From Caldisericota bacterium (GTDB lineage: Bacteria; Caldisericota; Caldisericia; Caldisericales; Caldisericaceae), in assembly GCA_003650285.1 (NCBI GenBank), contig QMOQ01000005.1, positions 1-32,166 of the forward strand: DNA of 32,166 bases, read 5' to 3'. Position 1 is the first letter of the stretch, and each line of letters starts with the position of its first letter. A program made the position numbers and the translations under genes. Below are positions 9,783 to 17,837 of the stretch, piece by piece. The notes under the pieces were generated by a model. It did no database searches and had not been told where the DNA came from. It saw only the letters and a list, made by a program, of their open reading frames with translations.

Positions 9783-10664
9783 ATGACAAAAATAGAGAAA
9801 AAAGCAATTTTGGGTATCATTGTTATGACTCTTATTTGGGGAGGAACCTTCCCTTTAATAAAAATTCTTCTTAACTACATGTCACCTACTATACTTCTTA
9901 TGTATCGATTTTTTTTCTCAGCACTTTTAGCCATTCCATTTTTTATAAAAAATTTTAGGAAGAATAGAAAAAATCTTCTAAAGATAATAATGTTAGGAAT
10001 CATTTTATACATTGCTTATTTTACTCAAACAATAGGACTTGAATATACTACTTCCTCTAAAAGTGCTTTCATTACAGGTTTATATATTATTTTTACACCT
10101 ATCTTTGCACTATTCTTTGTCCGTGAGAAACTCACGCGCAAGCTCGGCATTTCACTTATTCTTGCAATAATTGGTTTAGCGCTGCTAGCAAATATTTCCT
10201 TAAAAGGTTTCAATTTAAATTTTGGGGATTTTATTACTATAATCTCTGCAATAACTTTTTCTATACAAATTGTCCTCACAAATATATATGCACAAGAAAC
10301 GGATATCCTCTTTATTGCTGCAACTCAGATGATTGTGATGTTTCTTGTAGGTCTTCCTTTCAATGTAAATTTTTTACAGATATCGTTGAGTCCCCTGATG
10401 CTTTTAAGCCTCATATTTTTAGGGAGTTTTGCTGGATTTATTGCCATTCTCGCTGAAACATACAGTTTGAAATATTTAGATCCGGATAGAGCAGTAGTTC
10501 TGTTTACGCTTGAGCCAGTATTTGCAGGTATTTTTTCATTTATCTTGCTTCATGAGAGATTGTCAAAAGGTGGAATCATTGGAGCTTTTTTGCTGCTTAT
10601 CGCAATGTGCCTTGCTGCTACAAGCAAAGTAAAAAAAATTGCTGAGCATGTAGTAACGAAATAA
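9783..10664 (+). CDS. EamA/DMT-family transporter
   Basis: About ten TM segments; WGGTFPLIKILL, YTTSSKSAFITGLYIIFTPIFALFFVREKLTRK, LDPDRAVVLFTLEPVFAGIFSFILLHERLSKGGIIGAFLLLIAM. Confidence 0.93.
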   Translation: MTKIEKKAILGIIVMTLIWGGTFPLIKILLNYMSPTILLMYRFFFSALLAIPFFIKNFRKNRKNLLKIIMLGIILYIAYFTQTIGLEYTTSSKSAFITGLYIIFTPIFALFFVREKLTRKLGISLILAIIGLALLANISLKGFNLNFGDFITIISAITFSIQIVLTNIYAQETDILFIAATQMIVMFLVGLPFNVNFLQISLSPLMLLSLIFLGSFAGFIAILAETYSLKYLDPDRAVVLFTLEPVFAGIFSFILLHERLSKGGIIGAFLLLIAMCLAATSKVKKIAEHVVTK

Positions 10665-11185
10665 GCCTCTCCTTATAGAAGAAAGTCCATTAGATTTTCT
10701 TTAGGATCTATTTTGACTATCTTTACCGAGCAGAAAAAAACTCACTTATAACCGTCAACAAGAATTAGCATTTTTAGACTAATACTTAAAATTAACAAAA
10801 AAGAGTCCAGATATCCTGCAGAAAATATGTTTAATTTTATCATTTTCACCTAATATTTATATTTTTTCGTGCAAAAAGGCAAATTGAGAGGGAATAGAAG
10901 CATATGGAAAAAAATCAATTTTCTCCAGAAAAACTCTTCATTCCTTCGAATTTCTATCAAACCATTTTAATGCATTTAAGCGCAAAGATTAAACAAATTG
11001 ATATAAATGTCCTTTTGCTGTCAAATTTTTCTGTTACATCTTCCTCTATTTTGTGCGATAAAAATTTTATATATTACAGAATAATTTTGTATATTACTGA
11101 TAACTATTTTATGGGTAAGAGAAACTTTTTTTGCAGATTTGCAAAAGAACCGCAGTAAAAACAGCTGTTCCTAGCATTATTGACT

Positions 11186-11216
11186 TTTTCTGTAATATTG
11201 TTAATATTGCAGAAAA
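11186..11216. repeat. 31-bp dyad (14-bp arms, 3-nt centre) upstream of the tyrosine recombinase gene
   Basis: TTTTCTGTAATATT-GTT-AATATTGCAGAAAA; 13 of 14 positions complementary, the remaining pair a possible G.U wobble in RNA. Confidence 0.85.
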
Positions 11217-11350
11217 CATAGAAAAGTACAAATTTTAGAAAATTGATTAGCGATAAAAAAATAAAATCTGGAACCGCAAGATATTTTTATTTTGATAAAA
11301 TACATTTATGATAAAATTTTTGCAGATTAAAAAAATCAAGGAGGAGATGA

Positions 11351-12196
11351 ATGACAAAAACTGAAAAAGAAAAACTTATCGATGGATATATAAATGAAAT
11401 GAAAAATAGAGGATATTCAAAAACGACTGTGCGGAATGTTCACTACCTCTTAAAAAATTTTATGGCTCATTACAAACTCCCGGATAAAGATAATATATCG
11501 GATTATCTTTTTAATGCGGATGTCAGTAAGAATACAAAAATCACCCGCTCATATATTTTACTTGCCTTTGCAAAATATATAAAAAGAAAGACCGGTATGA
11601 ATTTTGATATTGGCGCTCCCAGGTTAAAAAAATCAAAAAAAATGCCAGTGTACTTAACTAAAAATGAATTAGGCAAACTACTTGATGTATCAAGAAAAAA
11701 TATCAGAGATTTTACAATCCTGGCATTTTTTATCCAGACAGGACTGAGAATAGATGAATTAATAAACCTGCATACCAAAAATGTTGATTTGCAGGACAGG
11801 GCAATCAAAGTACATGGCAAGGGTGACAAAGAAAGAATTGTTCCTCTGTCGCAAGATCTTGTAAAAATTCTTAAGACATATCTTAATGGAAGGTCAGAAG
11901 GATATTTATTTATGTCACAAAAGGGAAATCCATTTTCACCTAGCACAATACAAAAAATGGTAAAGAAATACGCGCAAGAAGCACGTTTAAAAAAGAGAGT
12001 ATCTCCGCATAAATTAAGACACACATTCGCAACACTTGCACTCGAGGCAGGAGTAAACCCATTTACATTGAAGGAACTTCTTGGACATAGTTCTCTAAAC
12101 ACTACACTGATTTATACTCATATTACCCCGGAGATATCGAGAGACGCAGTAAAGCGCGTAGCCGAAATAACGAAAGATGTATTTGAAAAAAAGTAA
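11351..12196 (+). CDS. Tyrosine recombinase, XerC/XerD/XerA-like
   Basis: Complete catalytic set: TGLRIDELINL (Arg), HGKGDKERIVPL (Lys), PHKLRHTFATLAL (His-x-x-Arg), LLGHSSLNTTLIYTHI (His and Tyr); SAM-like N-terminal domain. Confidence 0.95.
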   Translation: MTKTEKEKLIDGYINEMKNRGYSKTTVRNVHYLLKNFMAHYKLPDKDNISDYLFNADVSKNTKITRSYILLAFAKYIKRKTGMNFDIGAPRLKKSKKMPVYLTKNELGKLLDVSRKNIRDFTILAFFIQTGLRIDELINLHTKNVDLQDRAIKVHGKGDKERIVPLSQDLVKILKTYLNGRSEGYLFMSQKGNPFSPSTIQKMVKKYAQEARLKKRVSPHKLRHTFATLALEAGVNPFTLKELLGHSSLNTTLIYTHITPEISRDAVKRVAEITKDVFEKK

Positions 12197-12232
12197 AATA
12201 TTTAATAAAACTACAGTGAACAGAGCTAAATT

Positions 12233-12774
12233 ATAAATTTAATTTTTAAAGAAATTTCACCATCTGACCTTCTATTGTTAGTTGATTTTCTTACTTTGGA
12301 AACATGACCTTATCATAGCAATCCGCAGCCTACTCCCAAAGAAATTCGGGAGGCATTTGAAAAAGGAATATATGACAGTGCTTCCTGCAAAACTTTCTGG
12401 ATTATCTTGAATAATAATAAGCGAGTTGGCCTAATTCGACTATCTGATTTACAAGATGATACCCCTGTATTTGATCTTAGAATTCTTGGTACTTACCGAA
12501 GTAAGGGAATTGGCAAACAAGCAACAAATTGGATCACCAATTATATATTCACAACATGGCCCGACAAACGTAGAATTGAAGGTTACACGCGACAAGATAA
12601 TTTGGCACTGAGACGAGTATTTCAAAAAGCGGCTATGTAAAAGAAGCTTGTCACTGCAAGGTCTGGCCGCTACCAAATGGAAATTACCTTGATGCTATCG
12701 GCTATGGGATTTTAAGAGAAGATTGGAACAAGAAAAAAATAACGGCAAACAACTGGGGCAATAAAGATTTTTAA
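12233..12774 (+). pseudogene. Decayed GNAT N-acetyltransferase gene
   Basis: Conceptual reading INLIFKEISPSDLLLLVDFLTLET(*)PYHSNPQPTPKEIREAFEKGIYDSASCKTFWIILNNNKRVGLIRLSDLQDDTPVFDLRILGTYRSKGIGKQATNWITNYIF...RRIEGYTRQDNLALRRVFQK(fs)GYVKEACHCKVWPLPNGNYLDAIGYGILREDW. TGA at 12305-12307 and a -1 shift at the A5 run 12624-12628; no standard start codon in frame. Confidence 0.8.
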
Positions 12775-12785
12775 CGATTTCTCTT

Positions 12786-13604
12786 TTAAGCAACGAGATT
12801 AATGGCAACTGCAAGATTCTGTAAAATATTTCGTTTCGCTGTTACAATATAGTAATTACCTTTTACCTTATAAACGCCCTCTTTGCATCTTTGTGGCTCA
12901 TCATGTAAAATCCATTTTATATTGTCAAGGATATTTCTCTTGATAGAAAGCGTAGTATCAATCAACAATATAAAACTATCAGGCTTAAAATAATTTACCC
13001 TATCTAAAATCGACTTGAGTTCTCTCACTGAAATATTATTCGGTGGACTTTCTTTACACTCGATCATAACCAATCTTGTGCCAACTCTTACTACAACATC
13101 AATATCTCCCCCGAATTCAAGATTTTTTAGCTTTACACCCACCATAGTTTCAAGACTCAATTTCTCGCTTAAATATCTTGCTATGAACCATTCAAAGATG
13201 GTACCCATATCGCTAAGAGAAAATTGTGTAATCAATAATCCGTTTTTCTTCCGAAGAATACCTAACTCCTCAATTTTTGCAATATACTCATCTGTAACTT
13301 TTCCCCATTTTTCTCTAATCAAATTTTTATCGGCCTCACCAATTTTTTGAATAAACAATACATCTCTTAACACTCTTCTAAAGTAATAGCTTTTTAATAA
13401 AGAGTAAAAAAAGTCCTGATCTTCTGTTTTTATAAAGTCAAAAGTGCTTTGCTTGTGCATAGCATTAAACCCTCTCGTTTTAAATAATTTATCAATAGAA
13501 AATGGCAAATACTCTTTCAAAGATTCTTCGAGAGACTTAATCTTTTTCTGTAAAAGATTGATTTGAAATTCAAGTGATTCTATTTTTTTATTAATATCCG
13601 TAAT
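12786..13604 (-). CDS. Putative PD-(D/E)XK-superfamily nuclease-like protein with N-terminal coiled coil
   Basis: FGGDIDVVVRVGTRLVMIECKES fits D-Xn-(E)xK. The supplied TTG start (13520) truncates a coiled coil (TDINKKIESLEFQINLLQKKIKSLEESLKEYL) that stays open upstream; candidate AUU start at 13604-13602. Confidence 0.65.
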   Translation of the reverse strand: MTDINKKIESLEFQINLLQKKIKSLEESLKEYLPFSIDKLFKTRGFNAMHKQSTFDFIKTEDQDFFYSLLKSYYFRRVLRDVLFIQKIGEADKNLIREKWGKVTDEYIAKIEELGILRKKNGLLITQFSLSDMGTIFEWFIARYLSEKLSLETMVGVKLKNLEFGGDIDVVVRVGTRLVMIECKESPPNNISVRELKSILDRVNYFKPDSFILLIDTTLSIKRNILDNIKWILHDEPQRCKEGVYKVKGNYYIVTAKRNILQNLAVAINLVA

Positions 13605-14301
13605 AAATTTCCCCTTTATTTCTTTTTGTTTTTTTAATAATCATCGCAGCAAGAAAACCAAATACAAATCCTCCCACATGTGCCCAGAAAGCAACACCGG
13701 CTGCAACTCCAAATGATGTAAAAGCCGACGAAAGCTGCATAATAAACCATACAAGAAGAAAGAACGAGGCAGGTATTTCAACAAATGTAAAAAAAATGAA
13801 AAGGAAAACAAGTGTTTTAACTCTTGATCGCGGGAAAAGATAAAAATATGCTCCCATTGCCCCTGCAATAGCACCACTAGCGCCAATGATTGGTACTTTC
13901 GAAAGAGGGTCTATTGCCACTTGAGTAAGTGATGCGGCAACACCGCTCAGTAAATAAAAAATAATAAACCGCTTTGCCCCCAAATAATCCTCTACATTGT
14001 TTCCAAAAATCCAAAAGTACCACATATTTCCAAGGATATGCAAAAACCCACCATGTAAAAACATTGATGTAAAAACAGTTAACCATGCCGGACGAAGTGA
14101 CGGTACAACATAATTGCCCGTTGTTACTTGATAAGGAATAAGTCCATAGCGTAAATAAAAATTATTTAGTGCTAGACCAGGATCTTTAAAAGTTGCTGAC
14201 TGAAAAAGCATTAGCAGAAACACAACAACATTAATCGTAATAATTACGATTGTAACTAAAGGGAATGTGCTTATTTTCTGCGTATCTCGCAGCGGTATCA
14301 T
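13591..14301 (-). CDS. Rhomboid-family intramembrane serine protease
   Basis: FLHGGFLHILGNMWYFWIFG, GASGAIAGAMGAYF (GxSG), FWAHVGGFVFGFLAA (catalytic His), multi-TM. Confidence 0.96.
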   Translation of the reverse strand: MIPLRDTQKISTFPLVTIVIITINVVVFLLMLFQSATFKDPGLALNNFYLRYGLIPYQVTTGNYVVPSLRPAWLTVFTSMFLHGGFLHILGNMWYFWIFGNNVEDYLGAKRFIIFYLLSGVAASLTQVAIDPLSKVPIIGASGAIAGAMGAYFYLFPRSRVKTLVFLFIFFTFVEIPASFFLLVWFIMQLSSAFTSFGVAAGVAFWAHVGGFVFGFLAAMIIKKTKRNKGEIYYGY

Positions 14302-14304
14302 TAG

Positions 14305-15111
14305 TTATACCTCAACCCGTGCTCCAGTAAGTGCTTTACCGCATTGACAATGCCTTTCCTCAGGGATTTTCTTAATCATACTCTTTAATATAGTTACAAG
14401 TTTGGAATTACTTTCAGCAAATTTTTTAACAACCATCTCTTGCGTTACTGGTTCAACATTACCGCTAGCAACAACACCAGCATCATAATCTGTAACGACT
14501 GCAATATTTACATAGCACATCTCAAGCTCACGAGCAAGTAATACTTCCGGATACTGTGTCATATTAATAATGTCCCATCCCATTTTCGTAAACCATTCAC
14601 TCTCTGCTTTTGTCGAAAATCTTGGACCCTGTATAACTACAACTGTCCCTGTTGGATGAAAAGGTAGTTTCATTTCATTCATTACATCTACAGCAATTTC
14701 TCGGAGCTCCGGACAATAAGGTTCTGCAAGACTAACATGCACTGTGATTGGTCCTTCGTAAAATGTACAATCTCTCCCAGAAGTTCTATCCACAAATTGA
14801 GTGGTTATGATAAAGTCGCCTACTTTCATGTTTGACTGTAAACTTCCTACCGCTGTTGGTGCAATAATCCTTTCGACTCCCAACGATTTCATTGCCCAGA
14901 GATTCGCTTTATACGGAATTTTGTGTGGAGGGTACTGATGTAACTTTCCATGTCTCGGTAGGAAAGCAATTTTTTTATCATTGTATTTACCAATTGCGAT
15001 GAGATCTGATGGAGAACCATAGGGTGTTTCAATTTTTACCTCCTTTACATCATCTAAAAAAGAATAAAACCCTGAACCCCCAAATACGCCTATTTCCGCT
15101 TTCTTTGCCAT
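14305..15111 (-). CDS. mtnP: S-methyl-5'-thioadenosine phosphorylase
   Basis: IGVFGGSGFYSF, FLPRHGKLHQYPPHKIPYKANLWAMKSLGVERIIAPTAVGSLQ, QGPRFSTKAESEWF, NMTQYPEVLLARELEMCYVNIAVVTDYDAG. Confidence 0.95.
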   Translation of the reverse strand: MAKKAEIGVFGGSGFYSFLDDVKEVKIETPYGSPSDLIAIGKYNDKKIAFLPRHGKLHQYPPHKIPYKANLWAMKSLGVERIIAPTAVGSLQSNMKVGDFIITTQFVDRTSGRDCTFYEGPITVHVSLAEPYCPELREIAVDVMNEMKLPFHPTGTVVVIQGPRFSTKAESEWFTKMGWDIINMTQYPEVLLARELEMCYVNIAVVTDYDAGVVASGNVEPVTQEMVVKKFAESNSKLVTILKSMIKKIPEERHCQCGKALTGARVEV

Positions 15112-15510
15112 TCATTCCTCCTTATTTTTTATTGTTATATAATTTTTTTCTCCTTCTTTTTCTATTTCTTCCAAAATATACGGAAAGTTTTTCAAAACAA
15201 GTTTTTTTACTATATCTATATCTCTTGTTCCCACAATCACAGGGACAAATTTTTTCTTCATTCTCAAAATGTTTGGGCCCATTCTAAACGCAACAAGTAC
15301 ATCTACCCCGCTCAGAAGAGCTGAAATTGCTTTTGCTTTATTTGGATCACCATGCATCTTTTCCACAATTTTTAAATTTTTTCTTTGCTCTGCGAATACT
15401 AAACTGTTTTCAGAAACAGAAAAAATTTCGAAATATTCAGAATCACCAAAATGCGCATCTATTAAATTTCCATTTTTATCAATACCAAATGCAACAATAA
15501 TTTTTTTCAT
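15112..15510 (-). CDS. Dinitrogenase iron-molybdenum cofactor (NifX/NifB-type) family protein
   Basis: KIIVAFGIDKNGNLIDAHFGDSEYFEIF; GDPNKAKAISALLSGVDVLVAFRMGPN; typical short-domain length. Confidence 0.82.
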   Translation of the reverse strand: MKKIIVAFGIDKNGNLIDAHFGDSEYFEIFSVSENSLVFAEQRKNLKIVEKMHGDPNKAKAISALLSGVDVLVAFRMGPNILRMKKKFVPVIVGTRDIDIVKKLVLKNFPYILEEIEKEGEKNYITIKNKEE

Positions 15511-15594
15511 AACAGTCTCCGTAAATAAAATAGCAAAAAATAGAAATAAAAAAAGTTCTGCAAAGTCACGGGGCTTAATTGTTATTCAATAAGG

Positions 15595-15839
15595 TTACAG
15601 TTCAATGCCAGATTCTTCAAGTTTTAAAAGCCGTTCCCATTCTTCGTCTATCATCATTTGCATCTTCTCTATTATATGTTTATTTTCAGTTTTAAATAGA
15701 CGTTTAAAACGTCCTTGCCCTTTAAGAAATTCCTCAATAGGTCTTCTATTCTTCGGCTTATAATTGACATGAACTTTTCCATTTTCCACTTCATACAATG
15801 GTTAGAAGTTCGTTTCAACCACTAATTTTGAATAAGACA
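15595..15839 (-). pseudogene. 3'-terminal fragment of porB (2-oxoacid:ferredoxin oxidoreductase beta subunit)
   Basis: Reads SYSKLVVETNF(*)PLYEVENGKVHVNYKPKNRRPIEEFLKGQGRFKRLFKTENKHIIEKMQMMIDEEWERLLKLEESGIEL, nearly identical to the C-terminus of the intact porB at 16901-17833; the Trp codon of ETNFWPL is TAA here. Confidence 0.95.
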
Positions 15840-15874
15840 ATACAACGTTGTATATAGAAAATTAAATCTTATTT

Positions 15875-16768
15875 TTAACATTTTTTCTTAATTAAATCCA
15901 AGTCTTTATGTCCATTAGATTCAAGTTGAAAGGTAGTATGTGAAATCCCATATTCAGTTTGTAATAATTTCTCTATCTGCTTTCTTATTTTTTTAGTTTC
16001 ACTCATCAACATATCATCAACACAAATGTGTCCTTCAAACAACAATTGTCGGTCTGAAAGCATCCAAAGATGAACATGATGCAACCCTTTTACATGTCTA
16101 ATAGATTCAACATCTGCTTTAAGTTTATTTAAATTAATCTCTTTGGGAGCGCATTCCATAAGAATAGCGATAGTTTCTTTTATAATTTTAAAACCTTCTT
16201 TAAATAGAAAACAAGCAATTAAAATAGCAATGAGCGGATCGATCCAATAAATTGCAAAGAAATGCATAAGAAAACCTCCGACAACTACCCCGATAGAAGA
16301 AAAGGCATCGGATAAAAGATGCAAATACACACTTCTGATATTGAGACTGTGCTTCGCAGATTTATGTAATAGTAAAACAGATATCCAATTTGCAGTTAGT
16401 CCTATTAATGCAACCCATATCACTATAGAGCTTTTAATGAGTTCTGGTGAAAAAAATCTTTTATACGCTTCAATAAAAAGAAAGATAGCAATTCCAAGTA
16501 AAAGACTTGCGTTTAAAATTGCAGAAAGGATTTCAGCTCTGTTATACCCAAAGGTAAACCTCTCTGTGTGTTCTTTGTGGGAGAGTTTAAGTGTCCATAG
16601 TGTCAAAATTCCTGCAAATGTATCCGATAAGTTATGAAAACCATCGGATATTAGAGCAAGGCTGCCTGAAATTACCCCACCTACTATTTCTGCAATCGTT
16701 ATTATTGCATTCATTATCACGCTAATTACAACATTTCTCTCCGAGATTTCACTCCGCATAGTATCCAT
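15875..16768 (-). CDS. Cation diffusion facilitator (CDF) family metal efflux transporter
   Basis: GGVISGSLALISDGFHNLSDTFAGILTLWTLKLSHKEHTERFTFGYNRAEILSA; HLLSDAFSSIGVVVGGF; C-terminal cytoplasmic domain GLHHVHLWMLSDRQLLFEGHICVDD. Confidence 0.97.
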   Translation of the reverse strand: MDTMRSEISERNVVISVIMNAIITIAEIVGGVISGSLALISDGFHNLSDTFAGILTLWTLKLSHKEHTERFTFGYNRAEILSAILNASLLLGIAIFLFIEAYKRFFSPELIKSSIVIWVALIGLTANWISVLLLHKSAKHSLNIRSVYLHLLSDAFSSIGVVVGGFLMHFFAIYWIDPLIAILIACFLFKEGFKIIKETIAILMECAPKEINLNKLKADVESIRHVKGLHHVHLWMLSDRQLLFEGHICVDDMLMSETKKIRKQIEKLLQTEYGISHTTFQLESNGHKDLDLIKKKC

Positions 16769-16807
16769 TTAGCATCGCTCCTTTTAAAATACCAATTTAA
16801 CTAATCA

Positions 16808-16836
16808 ATTATATCGTAAATTTTATATAGGGTAAA
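16808..16836 (-). promoter_or_regulatory. Putative promoter of the CDF gene
   Basis: Minus strand: TTTACC (16836-16831), 17-nt spacer, TATAAT (16813-16808), followed by AAAAGGAG SD and ATG at 16768. Confidence 0.6.
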
Positions 16837-16856
16837 TTAGTTTTACAAAATAAAAT

Positions 16857-16877
16857 AGCCCCACTTAAAGCGGGGCT
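16857..16877 (-). terminator. Rho-independent terminator downstream of porB
   Basis: Minus strand AGCCCCGCTTTAAGTGGGGCT hairpin followed by ATTTTATTTT. Confidence 0.85.
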
Positions 16878-16900
16878 GTAAATATCAATTTAGTTCCGTG

Positions 16901-17833
16901 TTACAGTACAATGCCAGATTCTTCAAGTTTTAAAAGCCGTTCCCATTCCTCATCTATCATCATTTGCATCTTCTCTATTATATGTTTATTCTCAGCTTTG
17001 AATAGGTGCTTAAAACGCCCTTGCCCTTTAAGAAATTCCTCAATTGGTTTTCTATTCTTCGGCTTATAATTGACATGAACTTTTCCATTTTCTACTTCAT
17101 ATAGTGGCCAAAAATTTGTTTCAACTGCTAATTTTGAATAAGACATTGTTGCCGCAGGATCAAATCTCCAGTTTGTGGTGCAAGGTTGAAGAACCGCAAG
17201 GAAAGCCGGCCCATCTGCCTCAAAACCTTTCTTTGCCTTGTTATATAAATCTATTATATTATGATTTGCTGCCTGAGCAGTATAGGGAATTCGATGTGCA
17301 GCAGCAATTTCTACAATATTTTTCCGCCACTGAGGTTTGCCAAAGCTTTTCGAACCAGCTGGCACTGTTGTTGTATTTGCTCCATACGGTGTTGCAGCAC
17401 TCCTCTGATTACCCGTATTCATATAACCTTCATTGTCGTATACGACATACATAAAATTATGACCTCTTTCTAATGCTCCGGAAAGAGCCTGAAATCCTAT
17501 GTCATATGTACCGCCATCACCACCGAATGCCAAAATGTTTACATCCTTGTCAATTTTTCCTCTTTTTCTTAAAGATCTATACGCTGTCTCTATTCCGCTT
17601 GCTACTGCCGCCGCATTTTCAAATGTGACATGTACCCACGGCACTTTCCATGCAGAATAGGGATAAATTGTTGTAACAACTTCTAAACATCCTGTTGCAT
17701 TCGCAATAATAACAGGTTTCTCTGATGCAGCAAGTATTGCTCTTACTATAGAACCTATGCCGCACCCTGCACACATTCTATGTCCGGGAGCAAGTCCTGC
17801 AGGTTTTGACATTATTTCTTGTAACGTAGCCAT
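16901..17833 (-). CDS. porB: 2-oxoacid (pyruvate):ferredoxin oxidoreductase, beta subunit
   Basis: PAGLAPGHRMCAGCGIGSIVRAI, ANATGCLEVVTTIYPYSAWKVPWVHVTFENAAAVASGIE, FGGDGGTYDIGFQALSGALERGHNFMYVVYDNEGYMNTGNQRS (TPP binding). Confidence 0.96.
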   Translation of the reverse strand: MATLQEIMSKPAGLAPGHRMCAGCGIGSIVRAILAASEKPVIIANATGCLEVVTTIYPYSAWKVPWVHVTFENAAAVASGIETAYRSLRKRGKIDKDVNILAFGGDGGTYDIGFQALSGALERGHNFMYVVYDNEGYMNTGNQRSAATPYGANTTTVPAGSKSFGKPQWRKNIVEIAAAHRIPYTAQAANHNIIDLYNKAKKGFEADGPAFLAVLQPCTTNWRFDPAATMSYSKLAVETNFWPLYEVENGKVHVNYKPKNRKPIEEFLKGQGRFKHLFKAENKHIIEKMQMMIDEEWERLLKLEESGIVL

Positions 17834-17837
17834 ATCA

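Noticed and set aside
10679-10701. Weak hairpin AAGAAAGTC-CATTA-GATTTTCTT after the EamA transporter gene
   Set aside because: AT-rich with one wobble; could be a terminator, but too weak to call.
10904-11158. 84-aa ORF in the gap before the recombinase gene
   Set aside because: Hydrophobic/AT-derived composition and no domain; a weak purine-rich leader exists, but support is too low to call it.
12305-12307. UGA decoded as Trp (alternative genetic code) in the GNAT gene
   Set aside because: grpE and dnaJ end with TGA stops and the same GNAT gene has a second lesion, so pseudogenisation is simpler.
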